DNA of 64,000 nt from CAVPNY01 sp963706905 (GCA_963706905.1 CAVPNY010000023.1:186001-250000); one strand, 5' to 3'; positions 7,969 to 16,796 are shown, counted from the stretch's first letter. Numbers and translations are program-made. The notes: a model not told the origin generated them from the letters alone.

Positions 7969-8669
7969 CCCACCAGCAGACCGAGCAGGGCCTGCAGGGG
8001 AGGTCCCAGGATCGTCCACAAGAGATTAAAGCCAGCGATGGAGCCAGCAAAAACCAGGAGCAGCAGCAGCATCGGCCCATAAGGGCAAATCGTATCCATT
8101 ACCCGCGTCACCGATGGCGGCGCCAGATAATACAAGACCTTCTCCCCATCCAGCGGCGCAATCGGGATCAGGTTGAACAGCATCAATAACAGGTTTATAT
8201 ACACGAACTCGTATAGGAAGTAGTCCAGTGTCGGCAGCACAGTGCCTTGATTGGTCATAGCCTCAAACCCTGACACTAACCCCAATTGAAATGGGATAGC
8301 CGCAATCAAGGCCATTAACAAATTGGAAATGGGGCCAGCCAGCGAAACCCACATCATCGCCGCAGAGGAACGGCGCTCCAGGGCATACGGGTTGATTGGC
8401 ACTGGTTTCGCCCAGCCAAAGCCAACAAATACCAGCATCAAAGAGCCGATCGGATCGAGGTGAGCTAGCGGGTTGAGCGTCAACCGGCCCATCGAGCGCG
8501 GCGTTGGGTCTCCATATCGGTCGGCTGCCCAGGCATGGGCGAACTCATGCACCGCGAAGGCGGTTAATAAGACAAAAATTCGTGCAATCAGTGTGGGTAA
8601 AGTCAGACCTAACAATTTTCCAGCTCCCTTTGCGAGGATTATACCACCCCGTGTTATAATGCCTGGCAT
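7965..8669 (-). CDS. Site-2 protease family membrane zinc metalloprotease
   Basis: Intramembrane zinc protease of the M50 rhomboid-unrelated S2P group, acting in the cytoplasmic membrane. The zinc motif is VHEFAHAWAADRYGD (H41, E42, H45); the third ligand is the Asp of APLDGEKVLYYL; NPLAHLDPIG is a second conserved segment. About six hydrophobic stretches are visible and there is no PDZ domain, so it belongs to the short form. The ATG at 8669 lies inside the divergent DUF951 gene. A TTG at 8615 preceded by AAAGGGAGC is an equally good start and would give 216 residues. It heads a four-gene run with an HD protein, tyrA-like and kbl. Confidence 0.85.
   Translation of the reverse strand: MPGIITRGGIILAKGAGKLLGLTLPTLIARIFVLLTAFAVHEFAHAWAADRYGDPTPRSMGRLTLNPLAHLDPIGSLMLVFVGFGWAKPVPINPYALERRSSAAMMWVSLAGPISNLLMALIAAIPFQLGLVSGFEAMTNQGTVLPTLDYFLYEFVYINLLLMLFNLIPIAPLDGEKVLYYLAPPSVTRVMDTICPYGPMLLLLLVFAGSIAGFNLLWTILGPPLQALLGLLVG
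8630..8660 (+). promoter_or_regulatory. Candidate promoter for the DUF951 gene, possibly leaderless transcript
   Basis: TATAAT at 8655-8660 follows TTGCGA (8630-8635) after 19 bases, one or two longer than ideal. The start point would fall around 8667, right at the ATG at 8668, and no ribosome-binding sequence precedes that ATG. This suggests a leaderless mRNA and rules out the earlier ATG at 8659, which overlaps the -10 box. Confidence 0.35.
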
Positions 8670-8940
8670 GTTACCCGACCTTCAAATGGGTGACATCCTC
8701 CGTCTGCGCAAGCCGCATCCGTGTGGCAGCTACGAGTGGAAAGTCGTCCGCCTGGGAGCCGACATCGGTTTGGAATGTCTCCGCTGCGGGCGACGTGTTT
8801 TATTGCCTCGCCGCATGCTGGACCGTCGGATCAAATCTATCTTGCCCAGATCGAGCGATGAAGCCGGCGCTCTGCAGGAACTCGTAAAGTTTCCCGCCTT
8901 GTACCCCATGCCCGTGGAGGCTTTCGCCACCGCCTGCTAA
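8668..8940 (+). CDS. DUF951 family zinc-finger-like protein
   Basis: Small cytosolic protein of a family widespread in Firmicutes and Chloroflexota, function unknown. The diagnostic block is MGDILRLRKPHPCGSYEW, then VVRLGADIGLECLRCGRRV and LLPRR, with C19, C37 and C40 as probable metal ligands. It has 90 residues from the ATG at 8668; the ~25-residue C-terminal extension (EAGALQELVKFPALYPMP) is longer than in most relatives and looks poorly conserved. It is transcribed divergently from the site-2 protease, and the two start regions overlap. Confidence 0.82.
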   Translation: MLPDLQMGDILRLRKPHPCGSYEWKVVRLGADIGLECLRCGRRVLLPRRMLDRRIKSILPRSSDEAGALQELVKFPALYPMPVEAFATAC

Positions 8941-9011
8941 ACGCCTGCCGCCTTGTGGAGCAATCGGGAGTAGAATCTAGCAAGCTTTTTAATCAAAGGA
9001 TGATTAGCTCG

Positions 9012-10076
9012 ATGGTTTGTTTCACTAAATTACGCACACTCTGCCTGGTTCTAGGGATATTGGCTGCCTTGATCCTGAGCAGTTGTAATTTGCCATCCAA
9101 CCAGGCGACAACCCCTACCCTGAACGTGACCCAGGCTTATCAAACTGTCCAGGCCCGCCTGACTCAGGCTATTGCGCAGACACCCAAAGTCACCCCGACC
9201 AGCCCTCCGAATACCACTTCTACCCCAACCCGCGCCTCCACGCAGCCCACCGCCGCGGTGCAAACCCCCACCGTAGCTGCCACCAACCCTGGGACCGATC
9301 TGTGTGACCAGGCGCTCCCTGGCAATCCGATCGACGTCACTATCCCCGACGATACGGAAATGCTTCCGGGACAGGAGTTCACCAAGACCTGGCGCTTACA
9401 GAATGCCGGCACCTGCACCTGGACAAGCGATTACTCCTTGGTGTGGTTCTCCGGCGAGCAATTCGACGCCTCGGACAACGTCCGCCTGGACGGATCTGTT
9501 GCGCCGGGTGCGACCGTCGACCTTTCTGTAGATATGACTGCCCCAGATACCCCTGGCAGCTATATCAGCTACTGGAAGCTGAAGAACGCTTCCGGCGTGT
9601 TGTTCGGGATCGGCCCCAGCGGAGGTTCAGCATTTTGGGTGAAGATCGTTGTAGTCGCCCAGGTCACCGGCACGGTTACTCCCACTCTGGAACCTACCAC
9701 TACATCCACGATCTCACCCACTCCCGGCGTTCAGGTATTTGGCTCTGCCTCCCTGCAACCAGGAGATGGTTATGACCTGGATACCAACCAGGTTAACAGT
9801 GGAGGCGAAGACCTGGTCTACCAGGCTGCCGACCAAAATCATGTCCTGGCGCCCCAGGGCAGCACTCAGATCGCCCTGTATGGCGCCAACCAACCCTCCC
9901 TGGCCGACTGTCAGAATTTAAATCAGGGCAGTGCGCCAGTGGCGATCGACGATCTGGTCGGTTACCACCTGTGCTACCAGACAGACATGGGCTTACCCGG
10001 CCGCATGGTGATTACTGCTCTGGATAGCGATACAGGCCAGGCGGATGTGGATATCTACACCTGGCTGATCCCTTAG
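9012..10076 (+). CDS. Secreted lipoprotein with an NBR1-type Ig-like domain
   Basis: Surface lipoprotein of unknown role. The ATG at 9012 follows AAAGGA; an in-frame ATG at 9000 is possible. The signal peptide ends in a lipobox ILSSC (Cys25). A Thr/Pro-rich linker (about 30-105) leads to an Ig-like domain of the NBR1 FW type (about 110-215), recognised by LPGQEFTKTWRLQNAGTCTW and the repeated WFSG/WKLKN pattern. A second Thr/Pro linker precedes a C-terminal ~100-residue domain (SLQPGDGYDLDTN to DVDIYTWLIP) that I do not recognise. In eukaryotic NBR1 the FW domain binds protein partners; bacterial versions are probably adhesion or scaffold modules. Confidence 0.82.
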   Translation: MVCFTKLRTLCLVLGILAALILSSCNLPSNQATTPTLNVTQAYQTVQARLTQAIAQTPKVTPTSPPNTTSTPTRASTQPTAAVQTPTVAATNPGTDLCDQALPGNPIDVTIPDDTEMLPGQEFTKTWRLQNAGTCTWTSDYSLVWFSGEQFDASDNVRLDGSVAPGATVDLSVDMTAPDTPGSYISYWKLKNASGVLFGIGPSGGSAFWVKIVVVAQVTGTVTPTLEPTTTSTISPTPGVQVFGSASLQPGDGYDLDTNQVNSGGEDLVYQAADQNHVLAPQGSTQIALYGANQPSLADCQNLNQGSAPVAIDDLVGYHLCYQTDMGLPGRMVITALDSDTGQADVDIYTWLIP

Positions 10077-10084
10077 CTTGGGGA

Positions 10085-10927
10085 TTGAACGATTCAGTAG
10101 TGGGCACGCTCTATCTGGTAGCGACACCAATTGGCAACCTGGAGGATATCTCTGCCCGCGCGCTGCGTACCCTGCGGGAGGTTCGTTGTATCGCTGCCGA
10201 AGACACGCGCCGCACAGCAAAGTTGTTGAACCATTTTGATATTCACACCCCGCTGATCAGCTTCCACGAGCATAGCCGGAAAAACAAACTCGCCAATCTA
10301 CTGGCTGAGTTGGAGACCGGCGACCTGGCTCTGGTTTCGGACGCTGGTACGCCGCTGATCAACGACCCCGGCGCGGAGTTGGTCATCGCAGCAGTCGCCG
10401 CCGGTCACCAGATCTGTCCTATCCCCGGCCCCAGCGCCCCGCTGGCTGCCCTGGTCGCCTCCGGCCTGCCAGCCGAGAAGTTCCTGTACCTGGGCTACTT
10501 GCCGCGCAGGACTGGCGAGCGGCAGCTCCTGCTGCACGAGATCACCGATTTGCCCTACACACTGATCTTCCTGGAGACGCCCCATCGTCTGCTGGATGCG
10601 TTGGGCGATCTGGAGCAGGCGTTGGGTGACCGCCAGATAGCCGTGGCCCGGGAGCTGACCAAACTTCACGAGGAGATCCTGCGCGTAACGATCAGCCAGG
10701 CGCGCACCCACTTCGAGCGCCAAACTCCACGTGGCGAGTTCACCCTGGTGGTAGCTGGCGCACCACCCCAGGCGATAGAAATCTGGTCGCTGGATAAATT
10801 GCAGGCGGCGTTGCAGGAACAGCTCGCTCAAGGGTTGTCCCCGTCCCAGGTTGCCAGCCTGCTGGCTACCAAATCGGGCTGGCCGCGCCGCGAAATTTAC
10901 CGGATGCTTATCAAATTGGAGGGATGA
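10085..10927 (+). CDS. rsmI: 16S rRNA (cytidine1402-2'-O)-methyltransferase
   Basis: SAM-dependent tetrapyrrole-methylase-fold enzyme that methylates the ribose of C1402 in 16S rRNA, tuning decoding. Family motifs are in order: GTLYLVATPIGNLEDIS, CIAAEDTRRTAKLLNHF, ALVSDAGTPLINDPG, PIPGPSAPLAALVASGLP, FLYLGYLPRR, ETPHRL and VARELTKLHEE. Its 280 residues match the family. The start is uncertain: a TTG at 10085 lies too close to GGGGA, while a GTG at 10100 directly before GTLYLVATP would suit the family better. It follows the NBR1-type lipoprotein by eight bases and is coupled to the isomerase gene after it. Confidence 0.93.
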   Translation: MNDSVVGTLYLVATPIGNLEDISARALRTLREVRCIAAEDTRRTAKLLNHFDIHTPLISFHEHSRKNKLANLLAELETGDLALVSDAGTPLINDPGAELVIAAVAAGHQICPIPGPSAPLAALVASGLPAEKFLYLGYLPRRTGERQLLLHEITDLPYTLIFLETPHRLLDALGDLEQALGDRQIAVARELTKLHEEILRVTISQARTHFERQTPRGEFTLVVAGAPPQAIEIWSLDKLQAALQEQLAQGLSPSQVASLLATKSGWPRREIYRMLIKLEG

Positions 10928-10930
10928 AGA

Positions 10931-11998
10931 ATGATAGACCTGGATAATACTGCTGAATTCGACCGTCTGGACCAGCAAGGTATGCTCGCCCACATCGATG
11001 GCCTGCCCGATCAGATGCAGGCCGCCTGGAAGCTGGCAGCAAGCCTGCCTTTACCAGCCTGGGAAGGCATCGACCGTGTATTGGTAGCCGGGATGGGCGG
11101 ATCAGCGATCGGCGCAGACCTGGTTTGTAGTTACATCACCCGCTCCTGCCTGGTGCCGGTCGTGGTGCATCGCGATTATGATCTACCTGCCTGGGCTAAT
11201 GGGCCGCGCACCCTGGTTATCGCCTCCTCGCACTCTGGCAACACCGAAGAGACCCTGTCAGCTTTCATCCTCGCCCAATCCAACGCCTGCCGCCTGGCAG
11301 CCATTACCACCGGCGGTGCGCTGGCCCGCGGCAGCGAGCAAAGCGGGGTGGCGTTGTGGCAATACAATTACCAGAGCCAGCCGCGCGCCGCGATCGGCTA
11401 TACCGCCGTCATGCTCCTGGCATTACTGGCGCGCCTGAAAATCATCCCAGATCCAGAAGCCGATCTGAGCGCTGCCATTCAGACCATGCGGAATCAGCAA
11501 GCAGGGCTGCGCGCCGCCATCCCGGCGGCCAAAAATCCAGCCAAGCGCATGGCAGGTCAATTATTCGGTCGCTGGGTAACCGTGTTCGGCGCGGATGTTC
11601 TTCAGCCAGTGGCGCGGCGTTGGAAAGGACAGATTAACGAGCTGGCCAAAGCCTGGGGGCAATTCGAAGCCTTGCCAGAAGCGGATCACAACACCCTGGC
11701 AGCCGTGATGAATCCGGCTGAAGCCCTGGAACACACCATGGCGCTTTTCCTGCGCGCCCCTTCCTACCACCCACGTAACTTGCTGCGCAGCAACCTGACC
11801 AAGACATCCTTCATGCTGGAGGGCCTGAACACGGATTTCGTCGACGCTCAGGGGGATACCCCGCTGGCCCACCAGTGGTCCACCCTGCACTTCGGCGATT
11901 ACACTGCCTATTACCTGGCCATGGCGTATGAGATTGATCCCACGCCTATTGGGGCCATTGAGGCGTTAAAGGATGAAATGTCATCAACCCGCCCGTGA
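10931..11998 (+). CDS. Bifunctional phosphoglucose/phosphomannose isomerase
   Basis: Cytosolic SIS-fold sugar-phosphate isomerase interconverting fructose 6-phosphate with glucose 6-phosphate and mannose 6-phosphate. Motifs: VLVAGMGGSAIGADLV (first SIS phosphate loop), VIASSHSGNTEETL (second loop), the EADHNTLAAV segment and a C-terminal SIS domain. The length of 355 residues fits the bifunctional archaeal/Chloroflexota type rather than classic Pgi. GGAGG lies eight bases before the ATG, overlapping the rsmI stop region. It supplies hexose phosphates for glycolysis and for GDP-mannose. Confident at family level; the dual specificity is inferred from the family. Confidence 0.87.
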   Translation: MIDLDNTAEFDRLDQQGMLAHIDGLPDQMQAAWKLAASLPLPAWEGIDRVLVAGMGGSAIGADLVCSYITRSCLVPVVVHRDYDLPAWANGPRTLVIASSHSGNTEETLSAFILAQSNACRLAAITTGGALARGSEQSGVALWQYNYQSQPRAAIGYTAVMLLALLARLKIIPDPEADLSAAIQTMRNQQAGLRAAIPAAKNPAKRMAGQLFGRWVTVFGADVLQPVARRWKGQINELAKAWGQFEALPEADHNTLAAVMNPAEALEHTMALFLRAPSYHPRNLLRSNLTKTSFMLEGLNTDFVDAQGDTPLAHQWSTLHFGDYTAYYLAMAYEIDPTPIGAIEALKDEMSSTRP

Positions 11999-12009
11999 TT
12001 CTTCCAGAT

Positions 12010-12519
12010 TTAAAAAAACTGTAAAACGATAACCCCCAACACAGCTCCCAGTGCCATCCCGGCGATCACGTCCGATGGGTAATGCACTCCCAGCATGACC
12101 CGCGCCAGGCTGACCAGCGGCGCCCAGGCGAGCAGTAAAAGCCCAAGCCATAGCGGCCCCAGACCAAGCGCCATCACCGCCAGCATCATACTCCGGGCAG
12201 CGTGCCCAGACGGGAATGAGTGTGGATCGGTCGAGCGGTAAATTTGACCCCATTGCCCCTCGGGTCGGCTGCGGCGCACAGTAAACTTGATCGCCATCAC
12301 CACCAGCGCAGTGACCAGAATGCCTGCCCCCAACGCCACAGCGCGCTGCTTCCAGTATTCGTTTCCAAACCACCACAACAAGAGCAATCCTAACAGCCAA
12401 AACCAGGAATCCCCTGAATGGGCCAGGATGACCGCGACCGCCTTGGTGAGGCGGTCGTTAACCCCCAGGCGCGACAGCCGGGACAGCCGGTTGTCCAGCT
12501 CTGCAAGCTTCTGCCACAT
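12010..12519 (-). CDS. PAP2-family membrane phosphatase
   Basis: Membrane-bound acid phosphatase of the PAP2 group, likely acting on a lipid phosphate such as undecaprenyl pyrophosphate or phosphatidate at the outer face. All three catalytic motifs are present: KFTVRRSRP, PSGHAAR and SLARVMLGVHYPSD. The protein has 169 residues and about five membrane helices. It is the last gene of a three-gene minus-strand run, 11 bases after the nucleotidyltransferase gene. It converges on the isomerase gene with only 11 bases between the stops. The exact substrate is not determinable. Confidence 0.85.
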   Translation of the reverse strand: MWQKLAELDNRLSRLSRLGVNDRLTKAVAVILAHSGDSWFWLLGLLLLWWFGNEYWKQRAVALGAGILVTALVVMAIKFTVRRSRPEGQWGQIYRSTDPHSFPSGHAARSMMLAVMALGLGPLWLGLLLLAWAPLVSLARVMLGVHYPSDVIAGMALGAVLGVIVLQFF

Positions 12520-12530
12520 AGATCGGATAA

Positions 12531-13316
12531 TCAGTCGCCAGCCGCCTTGGCGTGTTTGGCGAGATCGGCGCGCACTATCTCCAGCTGGTGCGGCTTGTCC
12601 ACATCCATACCCACCTCGGCATAGGGGCAGACAATCACCCGCCCGGTGATGTCCATTCGCTTGGTGACCCGCTGCACGGCTTTATCGACTGTGATTTGGC
12701 GCAGCAACAGTAAGAATAGGTTGTCGTAGCCCAACAGGGCTGCCTGCTTAAAGACGTTTTTGCGCGAAGCGATGATCTTCTCCCAGAGCTCTTCATTGGC
12801 GGCGACCGTCTTCGCACGCACCACATTCATATCTCCACCACAAACTTCCATATCCTTCAGATGGGTAAAAGAGCGTTTGGAACCCGGATACCTTGCTTCC
12901 ATAACCTCTTTGGAGATCACACCATAATAGATATCATGGTCGGTTTCCATCGTGGTTTTGATCATCCAGTCCACCATCTCTGAGGAAATCGCAGGAATAT
13001 CTGAGGAGACTGCCAGGATATGCTTCGCCTGAGGATCGATTTCCAGCACCTTTTCGATGCCGGCGCGGACATTCTGCAACATGCCGCCCTGGTTGGGCAC
13101 ATAGGCGACCGGCTTGGCGCAGGTCAGCCCACTATCCTCTGGCAAGCTTACAATAACCACTCGTTCGATATTCTGTGATCCACTTAGCGCATCCAGCACC
13201 CATTGCACCATCGGCTTGCCAGCGATATCCAGCAAGGCTTTCGGTCCGCCCTGGGTGACTTCGTATAGGGGCTCCCCTGGTTGGGGAATCCCGCCCGCGG
13301 TGACTATGGCATTCAT
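12531..13316 (-). CDS. MobA/GlmU-like nucleotidyltransferase
   Basis: NTP-transferase-fold protein of 261 residues. The N-terminus MNAIVTAGGIPQPGEPLYE is a variant of the GGxxxRxG nucleotide loop lacking the usual Arg. It then shows GGPKALLDIAGKPMVQWVL (the Lys and GKPM segment) and the metal-binding SSDIPAIS. Such enzymes couple an NTP to a phosphorylated substrate. The C-terminal part (about 160-250) has long helices not typical of MobA. It starts one base after the stop of the quinate-dehydrogenase-like gene, so the two products probably work together. The substrate is unknown. Confidence 0.75.
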   Translation of the reverse strand: MNAIVTAGGIPQPGEPLYEVTQGGPKALLDIAGKPMVQWVLDALSGSQNIERVVIVSLPEDSGLTCAKPVAYVPNQGGMLQNVRAGIEKVLEIDPQAKHILAVSSDIPAISSEMVDWMIKTTMETDHDIYYGVISKEVMEARYPGSKRSFTHLKDMEVCGGDMNVVRAKTVAANEELWEKIIASRKNVFKQAALLGYDNLFLLLLRQITVDKAVQRVTKRMDITGRVIVCPYAEVGMDVDKPHQLEIVRADLAKHAKAAGD

Positions 13317-13317
13317 A

Positions 13318-14217
13318 TCAGTTCAACTCCTGCAATTGAGGTTCCATGTTAAGCCGATCGATCATCTGGTCGAGCTCTTCCAGGCTTAATTTGCGGCCTT
13401 TACCCGCCACCGCCACCAAAGCAGCCTCCATGACATTGGTGCCAAAGGATCGGCCTTCCAGCACCGGCGTGACCGTCACCAGGTACTTGATACCCGCCTG
13501 GCGGAAGAATTCAACATCTTCTGATGTTGTGGTATTGGTGCAGATGACTCGACCCGCAAGTTTATCAGGCATGTAATGCTTGATGTAATGACAATCTCCG
13601 GCGATGACAGTCGCCCACTCGAAATGCTCACCGTACTTGGGGGTGCGCTTCTCCTGCTTTTCCCCGGTAGGGTAAATCCATTCAAAAGGCAGGCGCGCTG
13701 CAATCGGATACATCAATGAAAAGGCTCTGCGCAAGCTGCGCTCCGAATGAAGTGCGATGGGTATTCCCAGGATAATCATTAAGTCCCCAAAGACTGTCTC
13801 GTATCCTGCCCGCAGGAAAGACTGCCCCATCCCCCAGCGGTCAACCCCGGTCATGATAAAAGCCTTCTTTTCTTTGACATAATCCCCCAGGTGCTGCTCA
13901 ATAAAAGGCGCCAGGCGATACTCCAGGGTATTCTTGAGCCCGGCCCCATCCACCACCGGCGTAACCTTGATGAATCGGACCAGCTTCTGGACGGAATGGA
14001 GGTTGTACCATTTATCGTCGATATACATCCCCAGGTCAGCCCCGCCCACCCCGAAGGCGTCTACCTTTCCATCCAGCTCTTGATACATCTGGGCGGCTTT
14101 TTCCATATCCCCATCCGTCCCGATCCGTTCAATGATTAGCTTCTCCCCCAACAACTCGGCTTCCACGGACTTATTCCGTTTTGACGAGCCAATGCTGATA
14201 CTCACAACACGTTTCAT
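13318..14217 (-). CDS. Quinate 5-dehydrogenase-like protein of uncertain function
   Basis: A 299-residue protein matching a family of Clostridia and Chloroflexota that databases commonly label quinate 5-dehydrogenase; I know of no biochemical proof for that name. Hallmarks: MKRVVSISIGSSKRNKSVE, ERIGTDGDMEKA, DAFGVGGADL, TPVVDGAGLKNTLE, WIYPTGEKQEKRTPKY, AGDCHYIKHYMP and LEGRSFGTNVMEA. No GxGxxG Rossmann loop is obvious, which argues against an ordinary shikimate/quinate dehydrogenase. It heads a tight operon with a nucleotidyltransferase and a PAP2 phosphatase, pointing to a shared pathway that activates or trims a phosphorylated compound. Confidence 0.65.
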   Translation of the reverse strand: MKRVVSISIGSSKRNKSVEAELLGEKLIIERIGTDGDMEKAAQMYQELDGKVDAFGVGGADLGMYIDDKWYNLHSVQKLVRFIKVTPVVDGAGLKNTLEYRLAPFIEQHLGDYVKEKKAFIMTGVDRWGMGQSFLRAGYETVFGDLMIILGIPIALHSERSLRRAFSLMYPIAARLPFEWIYPTGEKQEKRTPKYGEHFEWATVIAGDCHYIKHYMPDKLAGRVICTNTTTSEDVEFFRQAGIKYLVTVTPVLEGRSFGTNVMEAALVAVAGKGRKLSLEELDQMIDRLNMEPQLQELN

Positions 14218-14449
14218 GAATACAAACTCCTCCGTATGGAGAATGAGAACATTTTCGGCGCATTATCGGCGTCCATGTGCAATCCGAACCGCATGAGTAT
14301 ACACCCAACTCGATTAAAATATAAACCCCCTGCCTCCCTGATCGTGACGCGGTCTTTTCTAACCGATCTGTAATTCTTCATCCTGCCAGGTGAGTTATAA
14401 TCTCGTCCAGGAGAGAAATCGTCCGATTTCTGCAACAGGAGGCACGCCT

Positions 14450-15427
14450 GTGACCCTTCCTAAATACGCATATTTCCAAGGCAAGTTCGTACCCTATTCC
14501 GATGCAAAAGTCGGAGTGCTGACTCATGGCATGAATTACGGCACGGGGGTGTTTGGGGGCTTGCGCGCCTATTGGAACCAGGCGGAAGAAGAGCTTTTCA
14601 TCTTCCGGCCGCTTGACCATTTCCGGCGCTTTCTAAGTTCCACCAAAATTATGTTCATGGCACTGGATCATTCGCCTGAATCGCTCGCCCAGACCACTGC
14701 CGAGCTTCTGCGTCGGGAGAACCTTCGCTGTGACATGTATATCCGCCCTCTGGCCTTCAAATCGGATGAGATCGTCGGCGTCAAGCTGCATGGCCTGCAC
14801 GATGAGCTCTCCATTGTCTCCATCCCCTTCGACCGCTATATTGCCAACGACACCAGCGCTCATGTCACCATATCATCCTGGAGACGGATAGACGATAACA
14901 TGATCCCGGCGCGTGGCAAGATTTCTGGCGCCTATGCAAATTCCGCCTTGATTAAAACCGATGCGGCCCATGCTGGCTTCGACGAAGCCCTGGTGCTAAC
15001 CCAGGATGGTCACATCTCAGAGGGCAGCGCCATGAACATTTTCATTGTCAAAGCCAATGTGTTAATTACCCCGCCAATCACAGAAAACATCCTGGAAGGG
15101 ATCACCCGCCGCACCGTGATCGAGCTGGCCAATCAGGAGCTCGGCCTGCCAGTAGTGGAACGGCCAATTGACCGCACCGAGGTCTACTTGTGCGACGAGC
15201 TGTTCTTGACTGGCACCGCTGCCCAGGTCACAGCGGTGACCCAGGTCGACCACCGCCCGGTGGGTAGTGGTGTGATGGGACCCGTCGCTGACCGGTTGCG
15301 CGAACTCTATAGCCAGGCAGTGCGCGGTCAATTACCGCGCTACCGGCATTGGAATATGCCAGTCTACGCGGATTCCAAATCCACGCGGGGTGATCCGATC
15401 GCTGAAAGGGTGGCAGCCGCCAAGTAA
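14450..15427 (+). CDS. ilvE: Branched-chain amino acid aminotransferase
   Basis: Class IV PLP aminotransferase that makes or breaks leucine, isoleucine and valine with glutamate/2-oxoglutarate. The GTG at 14450 is chosen because a perfect AGGAGG (14437-14442) lies seven bases before it; the protein then starts at TLPKYAYFQGKFVPYSDA, as is usual. Other motifs: GMNYGTGVFGGLRAYW, IRPLAFK, the PLP-lysine region ISGAYANSALIKTDA, ISEGSAMNIFIV and FLTGTAAQVTAV. The length is 325 residues. A TATAAT at 14396-14401 may be its -10 box, though no good -35 is seen. It stands alone between divergent and convergent neighbours. Confidence 0.93.
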   Translation: MTLPKYAYFQGKFVPYSDAKVGVLTHGMNYGTGVFGGLRAYWNQAEEELFIFRPLDHFRRFLSSTKIMFMALDHSPESLAQTTAELLRRENLRCDMYIRPLAFKSDEIVGVKLHGLHDELSIVSIPFDRYIANDTSAHVTISSWRRIDDNMIPARGKISGAYANSALIKTDAAHAGFDEALVLTQDGHISEGSAMNIFIVKANVLITPPITENILEGITRRTVIELANQELGLPVVERPIDRTEVYLCDELFLTGTAAQVTAVTQVDHRPVGSGVMGPVADRLRELYSQAVRGQLPRYRHWNMPVYADSKSTRGDPIAERVAAAK

Positions 15428-15437
15428 GGTTGATTAC

Positions 15438-16796
15438 TCAAGATACTGGCCATACACTGGAGACCTGCTTTGGAAATAGGCAGTTGAGCAGCGCGCGAGC
15501 TGTGTCATTACCAGCATAGCAATCCACAAAAGCGTAGTTCAGTTCCTCTAGATTGCGGTAGCCAAACACCAATTGCAGAAAAGTCAGACCGAGAAAAACC
15601 GCATCGCCAGAATGTCCCTGCGGGTTTGGATCCCAGGCTTCCACCGCTTCAATCCGGCCAGCCTCGAAGACCAGGCGCACTCCTGACCGGTAGAAAGAAA
15701 TATTAAGTTCCCCGCTGTGCCCGGACATAGCGGAAACTGCCAGGCGGTCTTCCAGCACGGGGATAATGAGCTGTAGAAAGGCGGGCAGATCGGGGACCCG
15801 CAGGTACCAGGCGTACGGCGGTCGCACGCGTGGCAGCTTATCAGTGATCACCTGGTATACGGGGTGCTCCGCGCCCAGCCAAAAGCCGAAAGCGCCGAAC
15901 TCATCTTTCTTGCCTGCCTCAGGTCGATAGTCTTCGTAAACTTTTTGCAAATAGCGGATCACGCTGGGGGTTACCGCCGCCCACGAGACACCCGGTGAGA
16001 GTTCATAAGCCGTGGCAGCCATCGTCGCCCCCCAGGTGTTTGGCGGGTGTGCCAGGAAACCCACCGCATCACCATCCGCTGCCTCGATCACCATCAAGAC
16101 TGAGCGATTAACGTTGTCCTGGCTTTTACCAGTCAGCTCATAACGCCATAAGGACTCATCCCGCACGCAACTGAGCATGCTGCGCCAGCAGCCTTGCCTG
16201 TACAAATCGGCGATGAAGGCCAGGTCACCTTCCATCGCCGGACGCAGGTGATATGGTTCTGTTTCTGTCTCTTTCAGTTTCGGGATCAGTGCCTTGTAAC
16301 CAACCCGCCCGCCTCCCAGGTTTAAAGCCATCTCGTAGCCAAACAGGCGGTAATAATATGGGATGCCGGTGATCGCCTGGAGCAGCTCGCCGCGCTCTGC
16401 GCTCCATTGGTGGACAATCTCAAACTGGGCGCGCACCAGGCCACGCTTCCGGTAATCCGGGTGCGTCCCAACCAGCTCCGGTCGCCCAACCTTGAACTCG
16501 ACTCCCGCGTAAGACCAGGTTTGCGAGATCAGGTTCATTGTAGAGACAATCTCTCCCTTGTTCGTATCCTCCACAATGGTGATATCACCCACTGAGAAGG
16601 TTGGGTGAGGCACCTCAATTAGATCGCGCGTCCAGGCGCCAACAAACTCATTCGGCTGGCCATCGTCTGCCTCGCTGTGAATGCGAGCATTAAAGGCGGT
16701 CAGAGCCTGGCTATCCTGGAGGGTCGCCCGGCGCAGGACCAGCCCATCCCCTAGGTCGCGCAGGATCGCCGGATAGTCGGCTTTTGCGAATGTCAT
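15438..16796 (-). CDS. GNAT acetyltransferase, Eis-like two-domain type
   Basis: Cytosolic acetyl-CoA-dependent N-acetyltransferase of 452 residues. An N-terminal GNAT domain carries the acetyl-CoA loop in ELVGTHPDYRKRGLVRAQF. A middle GNAT-like half follows (from about 180), then a C-terminal ~100-residue part (LNISFYRSGVRLVFEAG) resembling the sterol-carrier-like domain of Eis-type enzymes. Eis proteins acetylate aminoglycosides or protein lysines at several sites; the acceptor here is unknown. It converges with ilvE, ten bases apart, and is preceded by 112 bases with no feature before the histidine kinase gene. Confidence 0.75.
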   Translation of the reverse strand: MTFAKADYPAILRDLGDGLVLRRATLQDSQALTAFNARIHSEADDGQPNEFVGAWTRDLIEVPHPTFSVGDITIVEDTNKGEIVSTMNLISQTWSYAGVEFKVGRPELVGTHPDYRKRGLVRAQFEIVHQWSAERGELLQAITGIPYYYRLFGYEMALNLGGGRVGYKALIPKLKETETEPYHLRPAMEGDLAFIADLYRQGCWRSMLSCVRDESLWRYELTGKSQDNVNRSVLMVIEAADGDAVGFLAHPPNTWGATMAATAYELSPGVSWAAVTPSVIRYLQKVYEDYRPEAGKKDEFGAFGFWLGAEHPVYQVITDKLPRVRPPYAWYLRVPDLPAFLQLIIPVLEDRLAVSAMSGHSGELNISFYRSGVRLVFEAGRIEAVEAWDPNPQGHSGDAVFLGLTFLQLVFGYRNLEELNYAFVDCYAGNDTARALLNCLFPKQVSSVWPVS

